A DNA stretch of 64,000 nucleotides, from NCBI GenBank assembly GCA_964513925.1, contig CAZENR010000003.1, positions 1-64,000 of the forward strand, given 5' to 3'. How positions within the stretch are numbered: position 1 is the stretch's first letter; each line of letters starts with the position of its first letter. Source of the stretch: DAORHV01 sp964513925. GTDB taxonomy: Bacteria > Patescibacteriota > Gracilibacteria > Peribacterales > Peribacteraceae. The notes under the pieces were generated by a model, which was not told the DNA's origin, ran no database searches, and was given only the letters and a program-made list of their open reading frames with translations. This document shows, one piece after another, positions 8,977 to 17,196 of the stretch. A program made the position numbers and the translations under genes.

Positions 8977-9504
8977 CTACCAATTAGGCCACACGACTCC
9001 AATCTTCTTCTGCGCAGCCCACTGCTGCATCGATGTGACATTAATGGTATTCTCTGCGATTGGATTGACACCAACACGCCTGAAATACAATACAGGCTTT
9101 TGATTCGGCTGAGCGCCATTCAGTCGATCTTGGATTAAATTGACTATTTCGTCGTAGGTCATGGCATCCGACTCGCCATGAAGCCTGTATGCCTTTCCAT
9201 TTACAACATCCTTGCCGCCAAGAAAATCCACATGTAACTGCATCTCTTTTATCGCCTCACGCGGCATTGGAGCAACTTGAGCCGCCAGTGTCTGCAAAGA
9301 AGATCGAGGAACAGCATTTCCGACAGATGCCGTGTCTACACCTTTTTTCTGCATGAAAAATCGAGCCAGCCATAGCAAACCTATTCCTCCCGCTATCGCA
9401 AGAAATGCACGTTTGACACTTTTTTCCTGCGTTTTCTTAGGAGGCGCAGGATCTGTAGTGGTCCTGAGTCTTTCTACACCCTCTGGCGATGCACCTTTAA
9501 GCAT
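8977..9504 (-). CDS. Orphan single-pass membrane protein in gyrB operon
   Basis: 175 residues: a charged N-terminus (about 30 residues), one transmembrane helix (about 33-51) and a soluble domain of about 120 residues outside or inside the membrane. No family recognised. It begins one base after the gyrB stop (TAG-C-ATG), so it is very likely translated from the gyrB mRNA. No copper, zinc or enzymatic motif seen. Confidence 0.7.
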   Translation of the reverse strand: MLKGASPEGVERLRTTTDPAPPKKTQEKSVKRAFLAIAGGIGLLWLARFFMQKKGVDTASVGNAVPRSSLQTLAAQVAPMPREAIKEMQLHVDFLGGKDVVNGKAYRLHGESDAMTYDEIVNLIQDRLNGAQPNQKPVLYFRRVGVNPIAENTINVTSMQQWAAQKKIGVVWPNW

Positions 9505-9505
9505 G

Positions 9506-11581
9506 CTAGATATCCAGGTTTTTTACGCCCTTGGCGTGCGTTTGGATGAACTTCTTGCGTGGTACAACGTCGGCGCCCATGAGGGTTGTAAAGATGGCGT
9601 TTGCAGCCTCGGCATCCTCCATGGTCACGCGCAGCATGGTACGGCGGGATGGATCCATGGTGGTTTCCCACAACTGCTCGGGGTTCATTTCACCAAGACC
9701 CTTGTAGCGTTGGATTCCTGGCTTTCGCGACTTGGGCTTTGCGGCCACTTCTGCCTTCTTTCCCTTCGTCTTCTTGGCATCGTCCTCCTCCGCTGCGTCC
9801 ACCGGCTCTTCAGCTGCACCGGGCTCCTCCATGGACGATTCTTCCAGCTCCTTCTCGCCAATCCCCCACTCCTTCAGCGTCTGCTCCTTCTCCCTGTCGG
9901 AGAACACGTAACGCACGTCTTTTCCAAGCTGGATCTTGTACAGGGGCGGCTGCGCGATGTATAGGTGACCGGTGTTGATGAGCTCGGGGAAGTGACGGAA
10001 GAAGAACGTCATGAGCAGCGTGCGGATGTGTGCACCGTCGACGTCGGCGTCTGTCATGATGACAATGCGGTCGTACCGCAGTTTGCTCATGTCTTTCACC
10101 TCTCCAATACCAACGCCCATGGCAATGATGAGGGACTTGATTTCGTTGTTCGCAAGCATCTTATCCAAGCGAGCTTGCTCCACGTTCAAGATCTTGCCGC
10201 GAATAGGCAGAATGGCCTGGAACTCGCGGTTGCGGCCTTGCTTTGCGGAACCACCGGCAGAGTCACCCTCCACGATGTACAACTCGCATTCGCTGGGATC
10301 TTTCGAGCTGCAGTCGGCCAACTTGCCAGGCAACGTCATGCCTTCCAGGGCGCCCTTGCGAATAACGGCATCGCGAGCGGCGCGGGCTGCCAAGCGTGCG
10401 CGGGCTGCCAGCAAACATTTGCCAATCACCTCGCGGGCATCGCTTGGGTGCTCCTCAAAATACTCGGCGAGCTTCTCGTTGACCGCGGTTTCCACAACCG
10501 CCTTCATTTCTGCATTTCCGAGCTTGCTCTTGGTCTGTCCTTCGAATTGCGGCTCCTTCAAGCGTACAGAGATCACCGCAGCCAAGCCTTCTCGCACATC
10601 ATCTGCAGTGAGATTTTCCTCTTTTTCCTTCAGGAGCTGCTCCTTGCGGGCATACGCGTTAATGGTGCGAGTGAGTGCGGCCTTAAAGCCCGTCATGTGG
10701 GTTCCGCCCTCGCTGGTGTGAATGTTGTTGGCAAAGCTGATGGTCTGCTCCTGAAACGCCTGGCTGTACTGCATGCCAATTTCCACAAAGCCGTCTTCGC
10801 TGTCCTTCTCAAACCAAATCACATCGCCGATAGACTGCTGATCGTGGTTCAGGTGACGAACGTACGCACCTACGCCGCCTTCGAACGAGAAGCGGTACAG
10901 GCGCGGTAAGGCGGCATCTTCCTCCGGGCGCTTCTCGCGCTCGTCCATGATGGAAATGGTAATGCCGCGAGTCAGGTAGCACTGCTGGCGGAAACGCGAC
11001 ATGAGCGTGGTCAAACTCATGACCAACGTATCGAAAATCTCATGATCGGGCTTGAAGGTAATTTTGGTGCCGCGCTTATCGGATTTGCCGATTACTTTTA
11101 CATCGGCCTTGGGCTTGCCGCGTGCGTATTCCTGCATGTGAACCTTGCCGCTTTGGTACACCTCTGCGCGCATGTAGCTCGACAGTGCGTTCACGACGGA
11201 GGAACCCACACCGTGCAGACCGCCGGAGACCTTGTACCCCGACTCGTCGCCGCCGAACTTGCCACCGGCGTGCAGCACTGTTAGTACGGTTTCCAGGGCA
11301 GACTTCTTGGTCTTGGGGTGAATATCCACGGGAATACCGCGACCATCATCCAGCACGCTTACAGAGCCATCGTCGTGCAGCGTTACCGTAATGTTGCTGG
11401 CATGACCGGCCATAGCCTCGTCGATGGAGTTATCGACAATTTCGTACACGCAGTGGTGCAAACCGCGCTGATCGGTAGAACCGATGTACATACCCGGACG
11501 CTTGCGCACGGGCTCCAGACCTTCGAGAACCTGGATCTTATCCGCACCGTAACTCTGAGAAGTTTTATCCTTTTCTGCCAT
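9506..11581 (-). CDS. gyrB: DNA gyrase subunit B
   Basis: 691 residues, the ATPase/TOPRIM subunit of type IIA topoisomerase. Order: GHKL ATPase (RPGMYIGSTD, DGRGIPVD and GLHGVGSS segments), transducer, TOPRIM (EGDSAGGSAK, ILPIRGK, DADVDGAHIR), then the C-terminal IQRYKGLGEMNPEQLW block typical of GyrB. An acidic/Lys-rich insert of about 50 residues sits just before that block and is unusual. The start is at MAEKDKTSQ (11581) because homology begins there; the longer reading frame upstream is not conserved-looking. It has its own promoter at 11612-11640. Confidence 0.95.
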   Translation of the reverse strand: MAEKDKTSQSYGADKIQVLEGLEPVRKRPGMYIGSTDQRGLHHCVYEIVDNSIDEAMAGHASNITVTLHDDGSVSVLDDGRGIPVDIHPKTKKSALETVLTVLHAGGKFGGDESGYKVSGGLHGVGSSVVNALSSYMRAEVYQSGKVHMQEYARGKPKADVKVIGKSDKRGTKITFKPDHEIFDTLVMSLTTLMSRFRQQCYLTRGITISIMDEREKRPEEDAALPRLYRFSFEGGVGAYVRHLNHDQQSIGDVIWFEKDSEDGFVEIGMQYSQAFQEQTISFANNIHTSEGGTHMTGFKAALTRTINAYARKEQLLKEKEENLTADDVREGLAAVISVRLKEPQFEGQTKSKLGNAEMKAVVETAVNEKLAEYFEEHPSDAREVIGKCLLAARARLAARAARDAVIRKGALEGMTLPGKLADCSSKDPSECELYIVEGDSAGGSAKQGRNREFQAILPIRGKILNVEQARLDKMLANNEIKSLIIAMGVGIGEVKDMSKLRYDRIVIMTDADVDGAHIRTLLMTFFFRHFPELINTGHLYIAQPPLYKIQLGKDVRYVFSDREKEQTLKEWGIGEKELEESSMEEPGAAEEPVDAAEEDDAKKTKGKKAEVAAKPKSRKPGIQRYKGLGEMNPEQLWETTMDPSRRTMLRVTMEDAEAANAIFTTLMGADVVPRKKFIQTHAKGVKNLDI

Positions 11582-11611
11582 GGGAAAACGAGGAGGGAAA
11601 GTGTCCCGAGC

Positions 11612-11640
11612 AGTGTAGGGATAGATACCCCCAAGTGCAA
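11612..11640 (-). promoter_or_regulatory. gyrB promoter TTGCAC-17-TACACT
   Basis: On the minus strand, a -35 TTGCAC (11635-11640) and a -10 TACACT (11612-11617) are 17 bases apart. The predicted leader is about 24 bases without a Shine-Dalgarno. Confidence 0.6.
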
Positions 11641-11677
11641 TGCAGGAATGCCGCTGCAGCTCCTGAATCAAGAATAT

Positions 11678-11726
11678 TTGACACAATAAGAATTTCTTGT
11701 TTAATAATATAAACGGAACGTGTATA
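11678..11726 (+). promoter_or_regulatory. csrA promoter region, consensus -35
   Basis: A perfect TTGACA (11678-11683) is followed after 17-18 bases by TTAATAA. A second overlapping pair, TTGTTT (11698-11703) with TATACT (11721-11726), also has 17-base spacing. Either gives a leader of about 80-100 bases, one of the few genes here with a real 5' leader. Confidence 0.65.
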
Positions 11727-11790
11727 CTCTTCATTGTGCCCCAAGCAATGACAGGCCGTGAGGATGCGGTTCGGTTGCTCTAGGAGTGCC

Positions 11791-11829
11791 ATGGCAATAC
11801 AAGGAGTGCGCCATGTTGGTTCTTTCTAG
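11791..11829 (+). CDS. Possible 12-codon minicistron overlapping csrA start
   Basis: TAGGAG precedes an ATG at 11791 that opens a 12-residue frame (MAIQGVRHVGSF) ending TAG at 11829, inside csrA in another frame. The block AGGAGTGCCATG is nearly repeated ten bases later as the true csrA start AGGAGTGCGCCATG. Translation is unproven. Confidence 0.3.
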   Translation: MAIQGVRHVGSF

Positions 11830-12019
11830 GAAGAAGGGTGAGAAGATCCTGATGCCCGGGTTGGACATCGAGATCGAAGTGGTCGAGATTCGCGGAAACA
11901 AAGTCCGCCTCGGCATCACTGCCCCCGACGACGTTAACATCCTGCGAGGTGAACTGACCTCGCAACCCTCGGATGCGGATGCACCGAAGGATGATCCCAA
12001 CCAATCGGAAGGGGAATAA
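11813..12019 (+). CDS. csrA: Carbon storage regulator CsrA
   Basis: 68 residues. The N-terminal MLVLSRKKGEKI is the invariant CsrA/RsmA start, followed by IEIEVVEIRGNKVRLGI. CsrA dimers bind GGA motifs in mRNA leaders and control translation. The last 20 residues are an acidic, Pro/Asp/Ser-rich tail. AAGGAG lies six bases before the ATG, a real Shine-Dalgarno that is rare in this window; it contains a GGA, so self-repression is plausible. No flagellar gene or fliW is nearby. Confidence 0.95.
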   Translation: MLVLSRKKGEKILMPGLDIEIEVVEIRGNKVRLGITAPDDVNILRGELTSQPSDADAPKDDPNQSEGE

Positions 12020-12082
12020 CGTTGTTACCGGTTTTCTTCCGACCCTCGTGCCTTCGCAGCATGTCTGTCGAAGGCCACCCCA

Positions 12083-12110
12083 GGCCGGGCTGCAAGGTTG
12101 CAGCTCGGCC
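12083..12110 (+). terminator. Long GC hairpin after csrA
   Basis: A 13-pair stem (12083-12095 with 12098-12110, one G-T pair) with a very tight loop, followed only by GTTTACGG. It is probably a weak terminator or mRNA-stabilising hairpin for csrA. Confidence 0.5.
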
Positions 12111-12138
12111 GTTTACGGTATGCGAGCAATAACACCGC

Positions 12139-12167
12139 TTGTTTTACACGTTTCACTACTCTACAAT
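12139..12167 (+). promoter_or_regulatory. greA promoter TTGTTT-17-TACAAT
   Basis: The -35 TTGTTT and -10 TACAAT are 17 bases apart. The -10 ends 9 bases before the ATG at 12177, giving an almost leaderless mRNA. Confidence 0.6.
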
Positions 12168-12176
12168 CCGCGAGCT

Positions 12177-12689
12177 ATGTCAGCCACCACACCGTTCGCC
12201 GAAGGCGAAGAAATGCTTATCACCAAAGAGGGTCTCAAGAAGCTCAAGGAAGAGCTGGAGTTTCTGAAGACCACCAAGCGCCAGGAAATTGCCGATCGTC
12301 TGAAGGAGGCCATTTCCTACGGCGACCTTTCAGAGAACGCAGAATACGAGGAGGCCAAGAACGACCAAGCCTTTATTGAGGGCCGCATTCTGGAACTGGA
12401 AAAGCAAATCAAGAACGCCAAAATCATTACGGAGGGCCCTCTCGGCAAGGCATCCAAGGGCGGCAAGACCATCGATATCGGTTCCACCGTCACCGTCCGC
12501 AACAAGACCGACGACGACGAGCCGGAAACTTACACCATCGTCGGAAGCATGGAGGCCGACCCCATTGACCACAAGATCAGCAACGAATCCCCCATCGGCA
12601 AGGCGCTCCTCGGCCACGAGAAAGGCGACACCGTGGATGTAGATGCACCCGCTGGGAAGTTTAAGTACGAGATCATCAAGGTCGCCTAA
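12177..12689 (+). CDS. greA: Transcription elongation factor GreA
   Basis: 170 residues. The N-terminal antiparallel coiled coil (about residues 13-85) has the conserved GDLSENAEYEEAKNDQAFIEGRI segment, including the tip acidic residues that promote RNA polymerase transcript cleavage. The C-terminal FKBP-like domain ends in SPIGKALLGHEKGD, also typical. Two starts are possible (12177 or the ATG 12 codons later); the promoter at 12139-12167 supports 12177. Confidence 0.96.
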   Translation: MSATTPFAEGEEMLITKEGLKKLKEELEFLKTTKRQEIADRLKEAISYGDLSENAEYEEAKNDQAFIEGRILELEKQIKNAKIITEGPLGKASKGGKTIDIGSTVTVRNKTDDDEPETYTIVGSMEADPIDHKISNESPIGKALLGHEKGDTVDVDAPAGKFKYEIIKVA

Positions 12690-12741
12690 GGAAGTTTTGT
12701 GGGCGGTCAACAATGCTCTTTCGTCGAACGAAAGTTCCTCG

Positions 12742-12747
12742 TATCCT
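12742..12747 (+). promoter_or_regulatory. -10 box TATCCT, leaderless spacing
   Basis: TATCCT followed by exactly 7 bases (AGTGGCC) and then the ATG at 12755. The same box and spacing occur upstream of 4052. Confidence 0.55.
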
Positions 12748-12754
12748 AGTGGCC

Positions 12755-13153
12755 ATGGCCGATGCACAACAACCTGCAGGAAACGCCGCCGCTGGCGGAC
12801 TGACGATTCCACCGGATATTGAAAAGAAGTTCGCTCCAATCATCGAACTCATTAAGGGTTCAGAAAGCATGAACAACGAGGAGCGCCAGTACTGGGTGAA
12901 CATCCTGCCGATCATGACTCCCGAGCAGCTAAAGAACCTCGAAGATATTCTGGTGAACGAGAAAAAGCAGCTCGCGGCGATTGACGAGAAATACAGCAAA
13001 GAGGTGGCAGGTATTGGCGACGAGAAGGCCGTGGCACAGATGGAAACCGAGATCAAGCGAAAGCGAGAAGAGCGCTCCAAAATGGAGCAGAAGCTGGCGC
13101 AAGAAGAAGAGAGGTCCGAAGAGAGTATCTTGCAGCAAATCCAGAATTTTTAA
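12755..13153 (+). CDS. Small coiled-coil orphan protein
   Basis: 132 residues with no signal or membrane helix. The N-terminus is Ala/Gly-rich; the middle has a helix-rich SMNNEERQYWVNILPIMTPEQL segment. The last 70 residues are a strongly charged Lys/Glu coiled coil (EKKQLAAIDEKYSKE onward). It is not recognised. It lies between greA and holA as a monocistron with its own leaderless -10 and a hairpin terminator. Confidence 0.75.
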   Translation: MADAQQPAGNAAAGGLTIPPDIEKKFAPIIELIKGSESMNNEERQYWVNILPIMTPEQLKNLEDILVNEKKQLAAIDEKYSKEVAGIGDEKAVAQMETEIKRKREERSKMEQKLAQEEERSEESILQQIQNF

Positions 13154-13164
13154 GGCGGAATCCT

Positions 13165-13200
13165 AAGATTCCAAAGGCTCATGGAGCCCAGGAGTCTTTT
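13165..13200 (+). terminator. Terminator between convergent genes
   Basis: A two-part stem: AAGATTCC pairs with GGAGTCTT (one G-T pair), and inside it GGCTC-atg-GAGCC. It is followed by TTTTG and ends five bases before the holA stop. Confidence 0.65.
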
Positions 13201-13204
13201 GTGC

Positions 13205-14161
13205 TTACACACACGCGAGTATCGCCTGCTCCGTAAGCGCGATCAGTTCGCCCGGACGCTCGGCCGTGTACTTTACTTCACCTGTTTTCAGCGCGCAGTC
13301 CGCATCTGCGGCCCAGGAAACCAATGTGCGTACGCGCGCGGAGTCCAATGATCGCACCAGTGGCAGTAGGCCGCGGATGGCAAAAAAGTGCACTCCGGCA
13401 GCCTTTGCTATGGACCGTTCATCGGTGACGCCAGCGTCCAAGCACATGCGAATCGCCCCAATATTTTTTATCGCATTCAGCAGAATGACCCACATGCCGT
13501 ACGGATCTTCACCTCGATCCAACCTACGTCTCAAGAACTGAAGCGCCTGTATGGGCTTTCTGCCGCCGAGTAAATCGGTGAGCTGCCAAATGACTTGCGA
13601 TCCCGATGGTACGCAAAGCAGATCTACATGCTCAGATGTCACCTGCCCGTCTGCGTACGCACAGAGTTTCTTCAGCTCATTGGACAGCACCCACTGATCA
13701 TCGCCGACGACTGTCAGCAAAGATCGAACGGCATCCGGGGCAATGGAAGTACCAAGACTTGCCGCCGTCTGACGCACCCAGGATGCCAGCTCTGCAGGAT
13801 CTGGGGCATCGAAACGCTTTACCGTAGCAAGCTCCATAAAGGCCTTCACCGCGCCGAGACGCTTATCTACTTTCGGTTCCACGACCGCAAAAATCACCTG
13901 CGGATGAATGCCTTGCAGCACCGTGGCAACATCGTCTTTATCGATTTTTGGCACTCCCTCGCAAATGACCAGGCGCTTCTCTGCAATGAAAGGCATGGTT
14001 GCCACGGCATCCAAGAGCGAGGACACCGTCTGGGTGGCGCCCGAAAGCACCTCTAAATTCTCCGGACCGTGCTTGGCTGCAAACGATTGCTTCCAGCGTG
14101 AAACTTCTTGCTGTAGTGCGTACGCGTTATCGCCGATGAAGAAGAACGACTGACTTTCCAT
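13205..14161 (-). CDS. holA: DNA polymerase III delta subunit
   Basis: 318 residues, clamp-loader delta subunit that opens the sliding clamp. Recognisable segments are the N-terminal YALQQEVSRWKQSF, RLVICEG, then the helical WVLSNELKKLCAYA and a C-terminal collar domain (LLGGRKPIQALQFLRRRL, LLNAIKNIGAIRMCLD). The start at 14161 (MESQSFFFIG) fits the family better than the longer frame. An extended -10-like TGCTACTCT ends ten bases upstream. Confidence 0.88.
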   Translation of the reverse strand: MESQSFFFIGDNAYALQQEVSRWKQSFAAKHGPENLEVLSGATQTVSSLLDAVATMPFIAEKRLVICEGVPKIDKDDVATVLQGIHPQVIFAVVEPKVDKRLGAVKAFMELATVKRFDAPDPAELASWVRQTAASLGTSIAPDAVRSLLTVVGDDQWVLSNELKKLCAYADGQVTSEHVDLLCVPSGSQVIWQLTDLLGGRKPIQALQFLRRRLDRGEDPYGMWVILLNAIKNIGAIRMCLDAGVTDERSIAKAAGVHFFAIRGLLPLVRSLDSARVRTLVSWAADADCALKTGEVKYTAERPGELIALTEQAILACV

Positions 14162-14294
14162 GCAGGTGGCAAGAGTAGCACGCATGCATGCGTAAATGCC
14201 AAACCCGTCCAACGTGCAGCTTTACCAAAGAATTAGGGTCAAAATTTCTTCTAGTAAAACATCATATTCCTATTCATCGTCAACATTGCCTGGA

Positions 14295-14323
14295 TTGGGT
14301 AAAACCCGTTTTTATGCTATAGT
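14295..14323 (+). promoter_or_regulatory. Promoter TTGGGT-17-TATAGT with extended -10
   Basis: TTGGGT (14295-14300), a 17-base spacer, then TGCTATAGT. The -10 ends 8 bases before the ATG at 14332, so the dockerin mRNA should be leaderless. Confidence 0.65.
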
Positions 14324-14331
14324 ACTAGGAA

Positions 14332-14658
14332 ATGCACACATATTTCACCGCCTTTTCGGCCCAGACACTCAAGCGCTGTGGAATCGTCCTCAGCTGCATG
14401 GCAGTGGCATTTGCCATCGGTATTCAGACCGCCGGCGATGTGCAGCCAATGGTGGAGCCGACACGCGCAGGAATCCGCACCAGCGGCGACTTTGACGGAG
14501 ACGGCACGATTGACGCCGACGACGCGCGCATTGCGTTAGATATAGCGCGTGGATACCGCGTTGCAACGGCAGAAGAGCTCGAAGCAGATACCAATCAGGA
14601 TTTCCGCATTACCGTGGAGGATGTCGCTGCAATTTTAGAGCAGTTGGAACGCCGTTAG
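14332..14658 (+). CDS. Small secreted dockerin-domain protein
   Basis: 108 residues: an N-terminal hydrophobic signal (about 15-35), a short linker, then a type I dockerin made of two calcium-loop/helix units. The first loop is DFDGDGTIDADD (about residues 53-64) and the second DTNQDFRITVED (about 86-97). Dockerins bind cohesin domains with calcium. The next gene, 15 bases downstream, encodes a cohesin-like domain, so the two products probably form a complex on the cell surface. Confidence 0.85.
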   Translation: MHTYFTAFSAQTLKRCGIVLSCMAVAFAIGIQTAGDVQPMVEPTRAGIRTSGDFDGDGTIDADDARIALDIARGYRVATAEELEADTNQDFRITVEDVAAILEQLERR

Positions 14659-14673
14659 CCCACACGAAAACAC

Positions 14674-16023
14674 ATGCATTTCCTCACATCCATCACCGTT
14701 CGTCCGACGATGCTGGCCATACAGGCAGCAACCATCTTCGTGCTACTGGGAACGGCTGGCATTGCACACGCGCAGCTCAACGATCCGCCGGATACCGGCA
14801 CCGCTGCAAACCCACCATGCATTGATGCTATGATCGGCTGCGGAAACGATAGAGTAAGCGACGTCGCGCAGGCTGCCGGAACCGATACCGTAGCCGCTGC
14901 CGGCGTATCGGAGACGAAGCTGACGTTCGAGCCACACTGCATTAACGTCGATCGCAGCAATTGTCCTGCATTCCAGGCTGTAAGCGGCGATGAACTCAGC
15001 ACGGCTACACTTCGAGCAGGGGACATTTTGGACGTAGACGTGGTACTGGAAACCCCTACACCCGCAGACGTAGGTACTGTGCGTGCATGGCTGGAATTCG
15101 ACGCAAACTTTTTGGAAGCACGCAGTGTGGAACTCACCACGGCCATGCCGCAGCCAATTCCCGGCGAGCAGGCAATCGATTCCGTCGGCGGAGTCATTAA
15201 GATCGGCGGCGGAACCAACGGTGCGTTGACGACTACCCGCACGGCGGTTGCCCGCGTGACGTTCCGCGTGAAGTCGACATCGGCAAACACCTCTGTTCGC
15301 TTCCGAAACTTTTCCGCCGATAATAACAACGAAACATCCGTAACGGGTAAAGACAATGCCGTCATGCTCAAGGTGCAGCCAACTTCGCTGACGGTGCGCC
15401 TCTCCACCGAGCAGGCATCGACCTCGTCCGCCGGCAGCATGACGTTCTTGGACCTGCTGCAACAGCGTGGAGACACTGCTGCTGCCCAGGGTACGGGCGC
15501 AGGTTCGACGCAGGCCGTCGGAGGACCGAACTCGGCCTTTACGCTGCTGCAGGTGCAGAATGTCCGTGTCACATCAAAAGACACCAACATCTTCTTGGGC
15601 TGGCAGAATCTCACCAGTACCGACCTTGCCGGATACAACGTGTACTACGGCACAGTGAGCGGACGCTACATTCAGCGTCGCAGCGTTCCGGAAAGTTCCA
15701 ACAGCTTGGTAATCCGCGATTTGGAGCCGGCAACCCAGTACTATCTGGCGGTTCGTGGCTATAACAGCAACAACAAGGAGACCGTCTTCAGTCACGAAGT
15801 CACGGTCATTGTCGGTAAACCAGAAACATCCAGCGCGCCGTTGAACGCCATCGATGAAGGTGATATCCCTCCGACGGAAAACCCCATCGAAACACATAAT
15901 GGAAAGAATGTAACCGAAACCGGAGTGGATTCGACCCTTGCACTCCTTGCCCTGGCATCGGCGGGTATCGGCACCTTCTTCGCCTGGCGCCGCCAGCTGC
16001 TCCTCTCCCGCCTTGCAGCGTGA
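14674..16023 (+). CDS. Cohesin-like and fibronectin III surface protein
   Basis: 449 residues. A signal peptide (to about residue 34) and a Cys-containing region come first. Then a cohesin-like beta domain (about 110-250; VRAWLEFDANFLEA and AVARVTFRVKSTS strands), a linker, one fibronectin type III domain (about 290-375; GYNVYYG, LEPATQYYLAVRGYN), a polar stalk and a C-terminal transmembrane helix with an Arg-rich end. It is likely displayed on the outer face of the membrane, where it could hold the upstream dockerin protein. The stop overlaps the next gene's GTG. Confidence 0.85.
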   Translation: MHFLTSITVRPTMLAIQAATIFVLLGTAGIAHAQLNDPPDTGTAANPPCIDAMIGCGNDRVSDVAQAAGTDTVAAAGVSETKLTFEPHCINVDRSNCPAFQAVSGDELSTATLRAGDILDVDVVLETPTPADVGTVRAWLEFDANFLEARSVELTTAMPQPIPGEQAIDSVGGVIKIGGGTNGALTTTRTAVARVTFRVKSTSANTSVRFRNFSADNNNETSVTGKDNAVMLKVQPTSLTVRLSTEQASTSSAGSMTFLDLLQQRGDTAAAQGTGAGSTQAVGGPNSAFTLLQVQNVRVTSKDTNIFLGWQNLTSTDLAGYNVYYGTVSGRYIQRRSVPESSNSLVIRDLEPATQYYLAVRGYNSNNKETVFSHEVTVIVGKPETSSAPLNAIDEGDIPPTENPIETHNGKNVTETGVDSTLALLALASAGIGTFFAWRRQLLLSRLAA

Positions 16024-17147
16024 CAGACTCTCCGCTCCATTCTAGCTGGAATTCCATCGAGCCCTCTGAAGAGCGGGTACCGGTGCGCGGCGCCGCAGAG
16101 TCGCAAGCAACACCCGTGCGCCGGACCGCAAGCGTCCGCGTGCAATCGCTAGATGCCGGACACATGCACCTTGCCGCATTGACCGGTATTGGCATCGTGC
16201 TGGCGCTGGGTACGATTTTCTACTTTGGCACCGACAGTCTGCGGGGTAGCCTTACTGACGGCGTGAGCACGGTGAATATCAGGATTACTGAAGAGGGAGC
16301 GTTCGATCCATCGGAGGTAACGGTGCAGCCCGGCGATACGCTCGTCATCACCAACGATAATCCGGACCCGCAGGTACTCAAATCCTCTGGCCCATCGGAT
16401 CTGTTTGTCACCCAGCTGCTATTCGACGAGCCGTTCAGCTTCGAGGTTCCAGAAAGCGCGCTCGGGAAAACGTTTACCTATGTTTCCGAAACGCTCCCCG
16501 AAACCGAGTCGCTGACCATCGTCGTCGCCAACGCTGCCGCAATTGCAACGCAAAGCAGCGAAGCAAGTAGCGAGGTGCAAGACATCATCCCGCTTCCGAC
16601 GGAGAGCTCCTCGTCGGAAGTAGCGGTATCGGCATCTTCGGAGTCCAACAGCGAATCATCTTCGGTTTCGAGTGCAAGCAGCATTCCCGTTATTCAGGCG
16701 TCAACGCCACGCACTGGCCAACCGCTGGTGGTTACACTCATTTCTTCGAGTATTCCGGCCTCCACGGTACACAACACTGGAGCGCCGACATCATTTAGTT
16801 TAAAGCCAGCGGGCAGTGTGCAAAGCAGTAGTTCGCTACCGTCGATTTCCGGAAACAGCGACAAGCTCCCGAGTAACCCGTATACCATCGGCAACCGTCA
16901 GGAAGCCGAACGTCTCGGGCTGATCCCAAAGAAGAGCAGCTCTGCCTCATCGTCTTCCACGTCACTCCATGCCGGAGCGAATTTGCGCCGTATTACCGAG
17001 CCGGTTCGCCAGCAGACGACTGTTACGAAAAAGCCTGCCAAAAACGTAGAAACTGGCCCAGGGCCCGTACTCCTCATCGTGACCGTGCTGACACTGGGCA
17101 TGATGACGCTCTCGTTTCAGTCCAGCACGCGCGCACTACGCGCATAA
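16020..17147 (+). CDS. Cupredoxin-like Ser-rich membrane protein
   Basis: 375 residues from a GTG that overlaps the previous stop. A cytoplasmic N-terminus of about 45 residues precedes a transmembrane helix (about 51-72), a cupredoxin-like beta sandwich (about 82-165; FDPSEVTVQPGDTLVITN), a long Ser/Thr-rich stalk and a second helix near the C-terminus. The His and Cys that bind copper in true cupredoxins are not visible, so a structural or adhesive role is more likely than electron transfer. Third gene of the dockerin-cohesin operon. Confidence 0.78.
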   Translation: MTDSPLHSSWNSIEPSEERVPVRGAAESQATPVRRTASVRVQSLDAGHMHLAALTGIGIVLALGTIFYFGTDSLRGSLTDGVSTVNIRITEEGAFDPSEVTVQPGDTLVITNDNPDPQVLKSSGPSDLFVTQLLFDEPFSFEVPESALGKTFTYVSETLPETESLTIVVANAAAIATQSSEASSEVQDIIPLPTESSSSEVAVSASSESNSESSSVSSASSIPVIQASTPRTGQPLVVTLISSSIPASTVHNTGAPTSFSLKPAGSVQSSSSLPSISGNSDKLPSNPYTIGNRQEAERLGLIPKKSSSASSSSTSLHAGANLRRITEPVRQQTTVTKKPAKNVETGPGPVLLIVTVLTLGMMTLSFQSSTRALRA

Positions 17148-17176
17148 AAAACCCGCGACACGTTTGCATCGCGGGT
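17145..17176 (-). terminator. Intrinsic terminator for the minus-strand gene
   Basis: A perfect 8-pair stem, ACCCGCGA (17151-17158) with TCGCGGGT (17169-17176). Six A on the left side become a U tract on the minus strand. It ends the 17197-17631 transcript and may also slow the plus-strand operon. Confidence 0.8.
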
Positions 17177-17196
17177 GATTCGCCATGAAGAATCTA

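Noticed and set aside
9965..10909. A 314-codon plus-strand frame opposite gyrB
   Set aside because: Antisense shadow of the highly conserved GyrB TOPRIM region; no start context and no recognisable domain.
14303..14315. GGGT-aaa-ACCC hairpin plus T run as a terminator
   Set aside because: It lies inside the promoter spacer of the dockerin gene and has only four pairs; more likely incidental.
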